A stretch of 64,000 bases of DNA from Lachnospiraceae bacterium UBA3689 (GTDB taxonomy: Bacteria; Bacillota; Clostridia; Lachnospirales; Lachnospiraceae), in assembly GCA_002371465.1 (NCBI GenBank), contig DFIU01000010.1, positions 239,512-303,511 of the forward strand, in the 5' to 3' direction. The first letter of the stretch is position 1, and each line of letters begins with the position of its first letter. Below are positions 24,912-34,149 of this stretch, in pieces. The translations under genes were made by a program, and so were the position numbers. A model generated the notes under the pieces. That model made no database searches. It saw only the letters and a program-made list of their open reading frames with translations, and had not been told where the DNA came from.

Positions 24912-27626
24912 ATGGCAGCAAAGACAACAAGGAGACGGTCAACCGGTAAAAAGACCGGGAAGACGACCTCCAAACGAGCTGCGACAACTGTAAAACGTAA
25001 TAATAAGAACCAGACAGAGCCAAATCCGGTTACGATCGAAATTGCCCTCTGCCTGGTTCTTGCTGTCTCCATTTTGATGATTCTGGGGAATTTTTCTCTG
25101 GCGGGGCGGATCGGCAACGGTTTTTCGGACCTGCTCTTCGGGCTCTTTGGGTTGATGGAGCATCTCTTTCCGATTCTGCTCTTTTTCGGCATCGCCTTTT
25201 ATGCCGCCAACCGGGAAAATCGCCTGATTGCCCGCAAGATGACCGGTCTTTGTTTTCTCTTTGTCTTTTTCAGTGCCCTTTTGGAGCTGCTGGAGAACGG
25301 CTTTGTCAAGGGCAGACCCCTGACTGACTATTTTGAGGCGTCTGCCTTAGACCACACCGGGGGCGGCATTCTGGGCGGTTTCCTCGTTTTCCTTTTTCAT
25401 ACCGCCTTCGGGCTGGTGGGCGCCTATACACTGATTGTGGCGGGGCTTATCATTTCAACCGTCATGCTGACTCAAAAGCCCCTTTTGACCAGCCTGGGGA
25501 AGAAGAGCAAGGACGCGGCAAGAGCAGCGGGCAGACAGCACCGGGCCAACCTGGAAGAGCGGCGGCTGGAACGGGAGGAGAGACGGCAGCTGGCGCGGCC
25601 GACCTACGACGGACTGCCGGTCGATCTTCCCAAAAAGAAGGTCGAACCCAAACCGGCTAAAACTACGAAAACAACTAAAGCAATCACAGAATCTGAATTC
25701 GATAGAAGAAATCGGGCAGAGGAGCCCGGCTCTCTAAGCGGCGAGCCCTTCGCGACTCTCGACTTAAGCGAGATCCACATCAACGGATCGGCTCTGACCG
25801 ACGAAGAGATCGAATCTGCCAGGACCAGTCACTTAGATGATGCGAATCCTCAAAAGACCAGAGTGAAGAAGAGGACTAAGAGCCAGGAAGGAATCTTTCA
25901 GATGCCTGCCTTTTTGCGGGCGGATAAGGTGGGAGAAGATCCTTTTGCCAGGGCTCAGGTAAGCGAACCGATCCCGGCCAGCGCAGGGGCTAAGGAACTG
26001 ATGGCCCAGCAGGCAGGGGAAGAGGAGGTGAATCCTTCCAAACGGTCCAGGGCGGATAAGCTGCCCAAGTCCAGTCCTAAGGAGAAGGAGCAGGATATCA
26101 TGAATATCCAGCTGGAGATTCATGACAAGGAGGGGGAGGACAAAGCCCCTGTCTATCAGTTTCCACCGACCAGCCTTTTGACAGGCGGCAAGGCGGAGAA
26201 GAAGGATTCCAAGCAGTATCTTATGGATACGGCGGCAAAACTCCAGTCCACCCTGCAGAATTTTGGCGTCAACGTCCATGTCATCAACGTCAGCCGGGGA
26301 CCCACCGTCACCCGCTTTGAACTGCAGCCGGAGCAGGGGGTCAAGGTGTCCCGCATCGTCAATTTGCAGGATGATATCAAGCTCAACCTGGCGGCTTCGG
26401 AGATTCGGATCGAAGCGCCCATCCCCGGCAAGGCGGCGGTCGGCATCGAAGTACCCAACAAGGAGTCCTCACCGGTCATGATGAAGGACCTCCTGGAGAC
26501 TGAGGAATTCCGGAATTCCAAGGCAAAGCTTGCCTTTGCGGTCGGTAAGGATATAGCCGGAAGACCGGTCATCTCGGACATCGAAAAGATGCCCCACCTT
26601 CTGATTGCCGGCGCGACAGGGTCCGGTAAGTCGGTCTGCATCAACACCCTGATCATATCCATCCTCTACAAGTACCGGCCGGATGAAGTCAAGCTTTTGA
26701 TGATCGACCCCAAGGTGGTCGAGCTGAAGATCTATGACGGCATCCCCCACCTGCTGATCCCGGTCGTCACGGACGCCAAAAAAGCGGCGGGCGCCCTCAA
26801 CTGGGCGGTGTCGGAGATGACGGACCGCTACAACAAGTTCGCCTCCCATCCCGGCATTCGGGACATCAAGGGTTACAACAAGTTTGTCGAGGACCACAAT
26901 AAGCACCTTGCCGATGACGACAAGCCCCTGGCAAAGATGCCCAGAATTATCGTCATTGTCGATGAGTTGGCGGACCTCATGATGGTCGCGTCTGGCGAGG
27001 TTGAGGACGCCATCTGCCGGTTGGCTCAGCTGGCAAGAGCTGCCGGCATCCACCTGATCATCGCGACCCAGCGGCCCTCCGTCAATGTCGTCACGGGACT
27101 GATCAAGGCAAATATGCCTTCCCGGATCGCCCTGGCGGTGACCTCCGGTATCGACAGCCGGACCATCCTCGATATGAACGGGGCAGAGAAGCTTTTGGGC
27201 AAGGGCGATATGCTCTTTGATCCCCAGGGTTATCCCAAGCCTGCCCGGGTGCAGGGCGCCTTTGTGACTGACGATGACATCACGCGCGTCGTGGATTTTT
27301 TGACTTCACAAGGCACGCAAGTTGAGTATAATAAGGATATTGAACAAAACATCGAAAATCAGGCGGCAGCTGCCTCTTCCCCGACGGCGTCGGCGGATGA
27401 GAAGGATGAGTATTTTGCGGACGCCGGCCGTCTGATTATTGAAAAGGACAAGGCATCGATCGGTATGCTGCAAAGAGCCTTCAAGATCGGCTTCAACCGG
27501 GCTGCCAGGATTATGGATCAGCTCTGCGACGCAGGGATCGTAGGCGAAGAAGAGGGCACCAAGCCGAGGAAGATTCTTGTCTCAATGGAGGAATACGAAG
27601 CCATACTGGCAGGGCTTAATTCCTGA
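24912..27626 (+). CDS. ftsK: DNA translocase FtsK/SpoIIIE
   Basis: 904 residues. It pumps chromosomal DNA through the closing septum. A basic lysine-rich head (1-35) leads to four membrane spans (about 40-190), then a ~220-residue charged low-complexity linker. The motor follows with Walker A GATGSGKS at 567-574 and Walker B IIVIVDELADLMM. The C-terminal gamma winged helix is DKASIGMLQRAFKIGFNRAARIM-like, which reads KOPS/SRS sites. SD AGGGAGAG precedes ATG. Confidence 0.96.
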   Translation: MAAKTTRRRSTGKKTGKTTSKRAATTVKRNNKNQTEPNPVTIEIALCLVLAVSILMILGNFSLAGRIGNGFSDLLFGLFGLMEHLFPILLFFGIAFYAANRENRLIARKMTGLCFLFVFFSALLELLENGFVKGRPLTDYFEASALDHTGGGILGGFLVFLFHTAFGLVGAYTLIVAGLIISTVMLTQKPLLTSLGKKSKDAARAAGRQHRANLEERRLEREERRQLARPTYDGLPVDLPKKKVEPKPAKTTKTTKAITESEFDRRNRAEEPGSLSGEPFATLDLSEIHINGSALTDEEIESARTSHLDDANPQKTRVKKRTKSQEGIFQMPAFLRADKVGEDPFARAQVSEPIPASAGAKELMAQQAGEEEVNPSKRSRADKLPKSSPKEKEQDIMNIQLEIHDKEGEDKAPVYQFPPTSLLTGGKAEKKDSKQYLMDTAAKLQSTLQNFGVNVHVINVSRGPTVTRFELQPEQGVKVSRIVNLQDDIKLNLAASEIRIEAPIPGKAAVGIEVPNKESSPVMMKDLLETEEFRNSKAKLAFAVGKDIAGRPVISDIEKMPHLLIAGATGSGKSVCINTLIISILYKYRPDEVKLLMIDPKVVELKIYDGIPHLLIPVVTDAKKAAGALNWAVSEMTDRYNKFASHPGIRDIKGYNKFVEDHNKHLADDDKPLAKMPRIIVIVDELADLMMVASGEVEDAICRLAQLARAAGIHLIIATQRPSVNVVTGLIKANMPSRIALAVTSGIDSRTILDMNGAEKLLGKGDMLFDPQGYPKPARVQGAFVTDDDITRVVDFLTSQGTQVEYNKDIEQNIENQAAAASSPTASADEKDEYFADAGRLIIEKDKASIGMLQRAFKIGFNRAARIMDQLCDAGIVGEEEGTKPRKILVSMEEYEAILAGLNS

Positions 27627-27647
27627 CTGAAGCGGAGTAGGATATAG

Positions 27648-28772
27648 ATGAAATGTGAAAACTGCGGTGCGGAAATCCCCAAGGGAGATCTCTACTGTAA
27701 GGTCTGCGGCTGGGAAGTTCGTCTGGTTCCGGATTATATTACCGTGGAATCCATGATGAGTGAAAAGCAGCTGAAGGAAAAGAAAAAGCTGGAGGAGCAG
27801 CGCGCCAGGAGGCTGGCGGCAGAAGAGGAGGCACGGAAGAAAAAGCCCAAGCTCTGGGTTTTAGAACTGAAATTCCTGCTCTTTGCCGGTCTGACCGCAG
27901 CTTTTTCCGCCCTTATTATTCATCAGATCGACGCCAGCAACCGGTCCTCCTATGTCTACCAAAGAAACGCCGCCCAGCGGGCACTTGAACGGGAAGATTA
28001 TGAGACCGCGGCCGGCTACGCCCAAAGGGCGGAAAACCTGAAACCGGACGCCGAAGGGATTCAGATCCTAAAGGCTCAGATTTTAGATGGCGAGGGGAAG
28101 TCCGACCAGGCAGTCGACCTCTTAAAGGGACTGATTGAGAAGAACGCCCATGACTACGATGCCTACCAGGTTCTCATTTCCATCCTGGAAAGGCGCGGGC
28201 AGGCAGACCGGATCTCCGACCTGGTCAAGAAGAGCGGCAGCGAGCGTCTGAAAAAAAAGTACGCCGCCTACTTTACCGACCGACCGGAATTTTCCCTGAT
28301 CAGCGGTATCTATCCGCCTGACACAGAGATCCGGCTGACTGCTAAAAATGCCAATATCTACTATACGACTGATCTGACCACGCCCACGGACAAGAGCAAA
28401 CTCTACACGGGCAGTCCCATCCCCTTAAAGAACGGAACTAAGACCACGGTCAAGGCGGTCGCCATCAACAAAAAGGGCGTGTCGAGCGAGGTCGTCACCG
28501 CCGTCTACACCTTAAAGAGCGTCAATCCGGATCCGCCGGTCATCAGACCCGATTCCGGGTCCTACCGGGCGGGAACGGAAAAAATTGAGGTTGTCATACC
28601 GGAGGGCTGCACGGTCTACTATGTGATCGACGGCACTCCGACCAAGGGAACGGGCACGGTCTATACCCAGCCGGTCAAGATGCCGGAGGGGACCCACATC
28701 TTCAGTGCCATCGTTCAGGATATCGAGGGACATATCAGTGATGTAACCAGCCGGACCTATAAGGTCAGCTGA
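27648..28772 (+). CDS. Membrane protein with zinc ribbon, TPR-like repeats and two chitobiase C-terminal-like domains
   Basis: 374 residues of unclear function. An N-terminal zinc ribbon has C3-x2-C6 and C17-x2-C20 (CENCGAEI, CKVCGWEV). A charged helix (~43-68) precedes one membrane span (~72-92). Then come TPR-like helices (~105-200) and two beta-sandwich repeats resembling the CHB_HEX_C_1 domain (~205-290 and ~295-374), each with an 'IYYTTDL' or 'VYYVIDG' strand and a GT-rich turn. Such proteins are common and uncharacterised in Lachnospiraceae. The topology implies a cytoplasmic zinc ribbon and extracellular sandwich domains. It lies 21 nt after ftsK. Confidence 0.75.
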   Translation: MKCENCGAEIPKGDLYCKVCGWEVRLVPDYITVESMMSEKQLKEKKKLEEQRARRLAAEEEARKKKPKLWVLELKFLLFAGLTAAFSALIIHQIDASNRSSYVYQRNAAQRALEREDYETAAGYAQRAENLKPDAEGIQILKAQILDGEGKSDQAVDLLKGLIEKNAHDYDAYQVLISILERRGQADRISDLVKKSGSERLKKKYAAYFTDRPEFSLISGIYPPDTEIRLTAKNANIYYTTDLTTPTDKSKLYTGSPIPLKNGTKTTVKAVAINKKGVSSEVVTAVYTLKSVNPDPPVIRPDSGSYRAGTEKIEVVIPEGCTVYYVIDGTPTKGTGTVYTQPVKMPEGTHIFSAIVQDIEGHISDVTSRTYKVS

Positions 28773-28783
28773 GTCAACCGGTT

Positions 28784-28806
28784 AAAACGCGCCTTTTCAG
28801 CGTTTT
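28784..28806 (+). terminator. Weak possible terminator before nfnA
   Basis: AAAACGC and GCGTTTT form a 7-bp stem with a 9-nt loop, with the T-run inside the right arm. Marginal. Confidence 0.3.
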
Positions 28807-28832
28807 ATGATAAGAAAATATGGAGGACAATT

Positions 28833-29705
28833 ATGTACAAAATTGTATCAAAGACGCAATTGAGCGAAGTTGTCTGGGAAATGGTTCTGGAAGCTCCGCT
28901 GCTGGCTTCTCACTGTAAGCCCGGACAGTTCCTGATCGTCAAAAAAGATGAGCAGGGCGAACGGATTCCTCTGACAATCTGTGATTACGACGCTGAAAAG
29001 GGAACGGTCACGATCGTTTTCCAGCCGGTGGGCGCTTCAACCTTGAAGTTCCTGGACTTAAATGCCGGAGATTCCTTCGAAGATGTCGTCGGTCCTCTGG
29101 GCAAGCCCTCGGATATTCTCGACATGAGCGAGGAAGAACTCCACAAGACCAACTTCCTCTTCATCGCGGGCGGCGTCGGTACGGCTCCCGTCTATCCCCA
29201 GGTCAAGTGGCTCCATGACCACGGCGTCAAGGCTGACGTCATCGTCGGCTGCCGGACCAAGAGCCTGCTCTTTTACGAGGATAAAATGAAGGAAGTGGCT
29301 GGCAACCTCTATGTGACGACGGATGACGGCTCCTATATGCACAAGGGCGTCGTCACCACCGTTGTGGATGAGCTGGTTGCCCAGGGTAAGAAGTATGATC
29401 ACTGTGTCTGTATCGGTCCCATGATCATGATGAAGTTTGCCTGCCTGACCAACCAGAAATATCAGATTCCGACCGTCGTCAGCATGAACCCCATCATGGT
29501 CGACGGAACCGGTATGTGCGGCGCCTGCCGCCTGACGGTCGGAGACGAAGTCAAGTTCGCCTGTGTGGACGGTCCGGAGTTTGACGGTTTTAAGATCGAC
29601 TGGGCGGAATGTATGAAGCGGGCCCAGATGTATAAGACTGTTGAAGGTGAAGAGAAGCTGAAGTATCTGGAAGGGGACACCCATTCCGGAAACTGCGGTC
29701 ACTAA
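28833..29705 (+). CDS. nfnA: NfnA-type FAD/NAD-binding subunit (sulfide/dihydroorotate dehydrogenase-like)
   Basis: 290 residues. Small subunit of NADH-dependent reduced ferredoxin:NADP oxidoreductase, an electron-bifurcating enzyme. The FAD domain is at 1-100 (PLTICDYD), the NAD domain at 105-215 (IAGGVGTAPVYPQV), and a [2Fe-2S] site uses C229, C232 and C244 (GMCGACRL, FACVDGPEFDG). It lies 15 nt from the large subunit gene. Alternative annotations such as PyrK-like or sulfide dehydrogenase subunit reflect the same fold, and the pairing with the next gene favours Nfn. Confidence 0.85.
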   Translation: MYKIVSKTQLSEVVWEMVLEAPLLASHCKPGQFLIVKKDEQGERIPLTICDYDAEKGTVTIVFQPVGASTLKFLDLNAGDSFEDVVGPLGKPSDILDMSEEELHKTNFLFIAGGVGTAPVYPQVKWLHDHGVKADVIVGCRTKSLLFYEDKMKEVAGNLYVTTDDGSYMHKGVVTTVVDELVAQGKKYDHCVCIGPMIMMKFACLTNQKYQIPTVVSMNPIMVDGTGMCGACRLTVGDEVKFACVDGPEFDGFKIDWAECMKRAQMYKTVEGEEKLKYLEGDTHSGNCGH

Positions 29706-29720
29706 TAAAGGAGAGCGATC

Positions 29721-31121
29721 ATGGCAGAGATTGATGTATTGAAGAAAGTTCCTGTCAGAGAACAGGATCCCAAGGTTCGGGCTTCTAATTTTGAAGAAGT
29801 TTGCTACGGTTATAACGAAGAAGAGGCTCTGGCGGAGGCGGGCCGCTGCTTGAACTGCCGCAATGCCCGCTGTATCCAGGGCTGCCCCGTCAGCATTCAT
29901 ATCAATGAATTCATCCACGCGGTCAGCGAAAAGAACTATGAAAAGGCCTACCAGGTCATTTCCAAGTCCAGCTCCCTGCCGGCAGTCTGCGGCCGCGTCT
30001 GTCCCCAGGAGACCCAGTGCGAAGGCATGTGCATCCGCGGGATCAAGGGCGAGGCGGTCTCCATCGGAAAACTGGAGCGTTTCGTTGCGGACTGGGCACG
30101 CGAGAACGGCATCAAGCCCCAGCCTGCTAAAGAAAAGAACGGTCACAAGGTCGCCGTCATCGGAGCGGGGCCCGCGGGACTTACCTGTGCCGGAGATTTG
30201 GCGAAGATGGGCTATGAAGTCGAGATCTTTGAGGCCCTCAATAAGGCGGGCGGTGTCCTGTCTTACGGTATCCCGGAATTCCGTCTGCCCAAGGACAAGG
30301 TCGTAGCGGCTGAAGTTGCCAATGTCGAGAGCCTGGGCGTCAAGATCCATACAGACGTCATTGCGGGCCGGACCGTCTCCGTCGACGAGCTGCTCGATGA
30401 GATGGGCTTTGAAGCGGTCTTCATCGGCTCCGGCGCGGGACTTCCCAGATTTATGAATATTCCTGGAGAAAATGCCAACGGGGTCTTCTCCGCCAATGAA
30501 TACCTGACCAGAAATAACCTGATGAAGGCTTTCCGGGACGACTACGACACACCCATCTACCACGCCAGGAAGGTGGCGGTCGTCGGCGGCGGCAACGTGG
30601 CGATGGACGCGGCAAGAACCGCTTTGCGGTTGGGCGCTGAGGTTCACCTGGTCTACAGACGGTCCGAGGCGGAACTTCCGGCCAGAGCGGAGGAAGTCCA
30701 TCACGCCAAGGAAGAGGGCATCATCTTCGACCTTCTGACCAACCCGATCGAAATTCTGACCGATGAAAACGATCACGTCCGCGGAATTCGCTGCGTGAAG
30801 ATGGAACTGGGCGAGCCGGACGCTTCCGGCAGAAGACGGCCGGTCCCGATCGAGGGGTCTGAATTCGATACGGAGTGCGACGCGGTCATCATGTCGCTGG
30901 GAACGTCTCCCAACTCCCTGATCCCGTCCACGACGATCGGTCTTGATGTCAACAAGCGCAAGTGCATCATCGCCGATGAGGAGACCGGCAAGACCACCAA
31001 GGAAGGGGTCTACGCCGGAGGCGACGTCGTAACGGGCGCCGCGACGGTCATCCTTGCCATGGGTGCCGGTAAAGCCGGAGCCAGGGGCATTGACGAATTC
31101 ATCAAGAGCAAGCAGGCATAA
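29721..31121 (+). CDS. nfnB: NfnB / NADPH-dependent glutamate synthase small-subunit-like flavoprotein
   Basis: 466 residues, GltD family. Two [4Fe-4S] clusters come from the N-terminal cysteines in CLNCRNARCIQGCP and CGRVCPQETQCEGMC. FAD (GAGPAGLTCAGDLAKMG) and NADPH (VVGGGNVAMDAARTA) Rossmann motifs follow. With nfnA it should form the bifurcating transhydrogenase that couples NADH and ferredoxin to NADPH. No glutamate synthase large subunit is in the window, which supports Nfn. A terminator follows. Confidence 0.87.
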   Translation: MAEIDVLKKVPVREQDPKVRASNFEEVCYGYNEEEALAEAGRCLNCRNARCIQGCPVSIHINEFIHAVSEKNYEKAYQVISKSSSLPAVCGRVCPQETQCEGMCIRGIKGEAVSIGKLERFVADWARENGIKPQPAKEKNGHKVAVIGAGPAGLTCAGDLAKMGYEVEIFEALNKAGGVLSYGIPEFRLPKDKVVAAEVANVESLGVKIHTDVIAGRTVSVDELLDEMGFEAVFIGSGAGLPRFMNIPGENANGVFSANEYLTRNNLMKAFRDDYDTPIYHARKVAVVGGGNVAMDAARTALRLGAEVHLVYRRSEAELPARAEEVHHAKEEGIIFDLLTNPIEILTDENDHVRGIRCVKMELGEPDASGRRRPVPIEGSEFDTECDAVIMSLGTSPNSLIPSTTIGLDVNKRKCIIADEETGKTTKEGVYAGGDVVTGAATVILAMGAGKAGARGIDEFIKSKQA

Positions 31122-31137
31122 AACAGAAAGAAGATGG

Positions 31138-31168
31138 CGGAGCTGCGAATCAGGCAGCTCCGTTTTTT
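31138..31168 (+). terminator. Rho-independent terminator after nfnB
   Basis: CGGAGCTGC pairs perfectly with GCAGCTCCG around a 7-nt loop, followed by six T residues. Confidence 0.92.
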
Positions 31169-31181
31169 ATCAGGAGAGACC

Positions 31182-31661
31182 ATGAAGATTCGGATCTTGT
31201 GCGTCGGCAAAATCAAAGAGAAGTATTTTACCGACGCGATCAAAGAATATCAGAAGCGCTTGAGCCGCTACTGCACCCTGGAGATCGACGAGGTGGGCGA
31301 TGAAAAGACGCCCGACGGTGCCTCCCAAAGGGAGGAGGACCTGATCCGGGACAAGGAGGGAGACCGCCTTTTGTCGAAGATCCGGGAGGGGGACTATGTG
31401 GTCGTCACCGCGATCAAGGGACGGACCTATACCTCGGAGGAGTTGTCCGCTCACCTGGAAGATCTGATGAACCACGGCAGAAGCGCCATCGACCTGGTGA
31501 TCGGCGGATCGCTGGGGCTTAGCCGGGCGGTTATAAAGCGGGCGGATGAGAGTCTTAGCTTTTCGGATCTGACCTTTCCCCACCAGCTGATGCGGGTTCT
31601 TCTTCTGGAACAGATTTACCGGTCCTTTAAGATCATGCGGCACGAGCCCTACCACAAATGA
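31182..31661 (+). CDS. rlmH: 23S rRNA (pseudouridine-1915-N3)-methyltransferase
   Basis: 159 residues. RlmH methylates pseudouridine 1915 in helix 69 using SAM. Start 31182 follows CAGGAGAG and gives the family start MKIRILCVGKIKEKY. A longer reading frame begins inside the terminator and is rejected. The SPOUT knot is visible in DLVIGGSLGLS and FPHQLMRVLLLEQIYRSFKIM, ending in the typical EPYHK. Confidence 0.97.
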   Translation: MKIRILCVGKIKEKYFTDAIKEYQKRLSRYCTLEIDEVGDEKTPDGASQREEDLIRDKEGDRLLSKIREGDYVVVTAIKGRTYTSEELSAHLEDLMNHGRSAIDLVIGGSLGLSRAVIKRADESLSFSDLTFPHQLMRVLLLEQIYRSFKIMRHEPYHK

Positions 31662-31690
31662 GCAAAAAGGGTTTTCAAATTGGACAAAGA

Positions 31691-31699
31691 TGTTACAAT
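31691..31699 (+). promoter_or_regulatory. Extended -10 promoter of phoH operon
   Basis: TGTTACAAT reads as TGn plus TACAAT, ~43 nt before the phoH start. The -35 region is poor. Confidence 0.5.
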
Positions 31700-31741
31700 G
31701 AAGAGTACGAATCTTTGAAAGGATGAACCAAAAGCACTGAT

Positions 31742-32776
31742 ATGACAGTGATTGAGTTTGAACTTCCGGCGCAGCACGCCGGGAATATTTTTGGGCAATT
31801 TGATGCCCATGTGAAGAAAATCGAAACCGAACTGGGCATCAGCGTCCTGGCGCGGGACGGCCGCATCCAGCTGGAGGGAGACGATCCAGATATCAAAAAA
31901 GGGGAGCAGCTCTTTCAAACTCTCCTCGCCCTCTCCAAGCGGGGCAATGTTATCACAGATCAAAATATCGACTATTCCATCTCCCTTTTAAAGGAGCAGA
32001 AGGAAGAGGAGGACGCGGGCAGGGCAGTCATTGAGATGGATTCGGATACCATCATCCACACCATGAGCGGCAGACCCATCAAGCCCAAGACGCTGGGGCA
32101 GAAGCAGTATGTGGATTCCATCCGCAGCCGGATGATCACCTTTGGGATCGGTCCTGCCGGGACTGGCAAGACCTACCTGGCTATGGCGATGGCAATCCGG
32201 GCATTCCGGACGGAGGAGGTATCCCGCATCATCCTGACCCGGCCGGCGATTGAAGCGGGGGAGAAGCTGGGCTTTTTGCCGGGCGATCTGCAGAGCAAGA
32301 TCGACCCCTACCTGCGTCCCCTCTATGACGCTCTCTATGAGATCATGGGGGCGGAGGCCTATCTGAAGAATTCGGAGAAGGGGCTGATTGAAGTGGCTCC
32401 CCTTGCCTATATGCGGGGACGGACGCTGGACAACGCCTTTATCATCCTGGATGAGGCGCAGAATACGACGCCGGCTCAGATGAAGATGTTTCTGACCCGC
32501 ATCGGCTTCGGGTCCAAAGTCGTCATCACCGGAGATCGGACTCAGAAGGATCTGCCTTCGGATGCTGTCTCGGGTCTTGATACGGCGGTCAAGGTCCTGC
32601 GCAGGATCGATGAGATCGGCTTTTGCGAACTTTCAAGCAAGGATGTGGTCCGCCACCCCCTGGTCCAAAAGATCGTCCAGGCATACGAGACCTATGAAAA
32701 GTCTCAGACCAAAGAGAGCAGGGAACGGCGCAACATTCCGGCTCCCCGCATCTACGACCGCAGGAGGCGCTCATGA
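31742..32776 (+). CDS. phoH: PhoH family ATPase
   Basis: 344 residues, PhoH-like (YbeZ). Walker A GPAGTGKT is at 137-144 and Walker B FIILDEAQNTT is at ~235. The N-terminal 80 residues form a KH-like RNA-binding region. YbeZ partners physically with YbeY in rRNA maturation, and its gene here overlaps ybeY by 4 nt. The start has no strong SD; it follows AAAGGATG at a long spacing. Confidence 0.93.
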   Translation: MTVIEFELPAQHAGNIFGQFDAHVKKIETELGISVLARDGRIQLEGDDPDIKKGEQLFQTLLALSKRGNVITDQNIDYSISLLKEQKEEEDAGRAVIEMDSDTIIHTMSGRPIKPKTLGQKQYVDSIRSRMITFGIGPAGTGKTYLAMAMAIRAFRTEEVSRIILTRPAIEAGEKLGFLPGDLQSKIDPYLRPLYDALYEIMGAEAYLKNSEKGLIEVAPLAYMRGRTLDNAFIILDEAQNTTPAQMKMFLTRIGFGSKVVITGDRTQKDLPSDAVSGLDTAVKVLRRIDEIGFCELSSKDVVRHPLVQKIVQAYETYEKSQTKESRERRNIPAPRIYDRRRRS

Positions 32777-33288
32777 TTGTATTGGCGGAAAATGAATACG
32801 AGGGTCAGGACCTTGACTCTATCCTTTCCTTTGACTGGGAAGAGACGGCGGAGGAAGTTGCCCGTCAGGTTTTAAGGGATGAGGGCTGCCCCTACCAGGC
32901 AGAGGTCAACCTGCTTTTGATCGGCTCCGACCGCATGCGGGAGATCAACCGGTCGGAACGGGATGTGGACCGGACGACAGACGTCCTGTCTTTCCCCTGT
33001 GTCAATTACCATGTACCCGCTGCCTGGGAGGATGCGGAAGCATCCATCAGCGACAACTTCGATCCGGAGACCGGCAGACTCATGCTGGGAGATATCCTGA
33101 TCAATGTCAAAAAAGTTGAGGAGCAGGCTGATCAGTATGGACACAGTACCAGGCGGGAATTTGCCTTTCTGGTCGCCCACAGCCTCTTTCACCTCCTGGG
33201 CTATGACCACATGGCGGCGGAGGAAGAGACGGTCATGTTTAGGAAACAGGACCGGGTCTTAAGGGAACTGGGCATCACAAGGGACTAA
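32773..33288 (+). CDS. ybeY: Endoribonuclease YbeY
   Basis: 171 residues. YbeY is a zinc RNase acting in 16S 3'-end maturation and ribosome quality control. Metal ligands H136, H140 and H146 lie in HSLFHLLGYDH; the usual second residue is glycine but is serine here. RTTDVLSFP is also typical. SD AGGAGG. Usual neighbours such as era and dgkA are absent, and proline genes follow instead. Confidence 0.95.
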   Translation: MIVLAENEYEGQDLDSILSFDWEETAEEVARQVLRDEGCPYQAEVNLLLIGSDRMREINRSERDVDRTTDVLSFPCVNYHVPAAWEDAEASISDNFDPETGRLMLGDILINVKKVEEQADQYGHSTRREFAFLVAHSLFHLLGYDHMAAEEETVMFRKQDRVLRELGITRD

Positions 33289-33312
33289 GAGACGGGGGAA
33301 GCAAGGTTAACC

Positions 33313-34149
33313 ATGAATATCAGGGAACAAATCAAAGACAAACAGAGGGTGGTCGTCAAGATCGGCTCCTCCTCTTTGGTTCACAAGGCGACCGGGAGGC
33401 TGAACCTGCCCAAGATTGAGATTCTGGCGCGGGAAGTAGCGGATATCCACAACCAGGGCAAGGACGTCGTCCTTGTCTCCTCGGGGGCGGTCGCCGTCGG
33501 CAAGGCTGCCATGGGCATCCGGGAGGTCAAGTCCCTCAAGGAGAAACAGGCTTGCGCCGCGATCGGCCAGGTCAAGCTGATGATGATCTACCAGAAGTTC
33601 TTTGCCGAATACGGGCAGACGACGGCTCAGGTCCTTTTGACCAAGCAGACCATGCTGGACAATGAGAGCCGGGTCAATTCCATGAATACCTTTGAAGAGC
33701 TGCTCTCCTTAGGCGTCATCCCCATCGTCAATGAAAATGATACCGTGGAAACCTATGAGTTTCAGTTTGGGGACAACGACCGCCTGTCCGCCATCGTCAC
33801 GGCTCTGGTCGGGGCGGACCTTTTGATCCTTTTATCCGATATCGACGGGCTTTATTCGGACGACCCCCATCAAAATGACCACGCCCGCTTTATCAGCGAG
33901 GTCGATCACATTGACGACAAGTTAAAAGAAAGCGCCAAGAGTACGACCGGAAGCGGGGTCGGGACCGGGGGAATGGCGGCCAAGATCACCGCTGCCGAAA
34001 TCGCGACCGCTGCGGGCGCCGATATGATCATCGCTAGCGGCGAGGATTTCCGGGTTCTGCACCGCCTCTTTGACGGGGAGAACTGGGGAACCTGGTTCCA
34101 CGCTCATCCGAGGGAACTCTTTATGATGGACTATCTGGAGAAAGTATGA
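33313..34149 (+). CDS. proB: Glutamate 5-kinase (short form without PUA domain)
   Basis: 278 residues. First step of proline synthesis from glutamate. The amino-acid-kinase domain is complete: VVKIGSSSLV, VSSGAVAVGKAAMG, PIVNENDTV, and GTGGMAAKITAAEIAT. It ends after the kinase domain, so the ~100-residue C-terminal PUA domain of E. coli ProB is missing, as in some Firmicutes. It overlaps the fthC gene by 4 nt. Confidence 0.95.
   Translation: MNIREQIKDKQRVVVKIGSSSLVHKATGRLNLPKIEILAREVADIHNQGKDVVLVSSGAVAVGKAAMGIREVKSLKEKQACAAIGQVKLMMIYQKFFAEYGQTTAQVLLTKQTMLDNESRVNSMNTFEELLSLGVIPIVNENDTVETYEFQFGDNDRLSAIVTALVGADLLILLSDIDGLYSDDPHQNDHARFISEVDHIDDKLKESAKSTTGSGVGTGGMAAKITAAEIATAAGADMIIASGEDFRVLHRLFDGENWGTWFHAHPRELFMMDYLEKV

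Noticed and set aside
29058..30776. Long open frame on the minus strand (572 codons)
   Set aside because: It lies fully antisense to nfnAB, shows no family motif, has no SD, and arises from the codon bias of the true genes.
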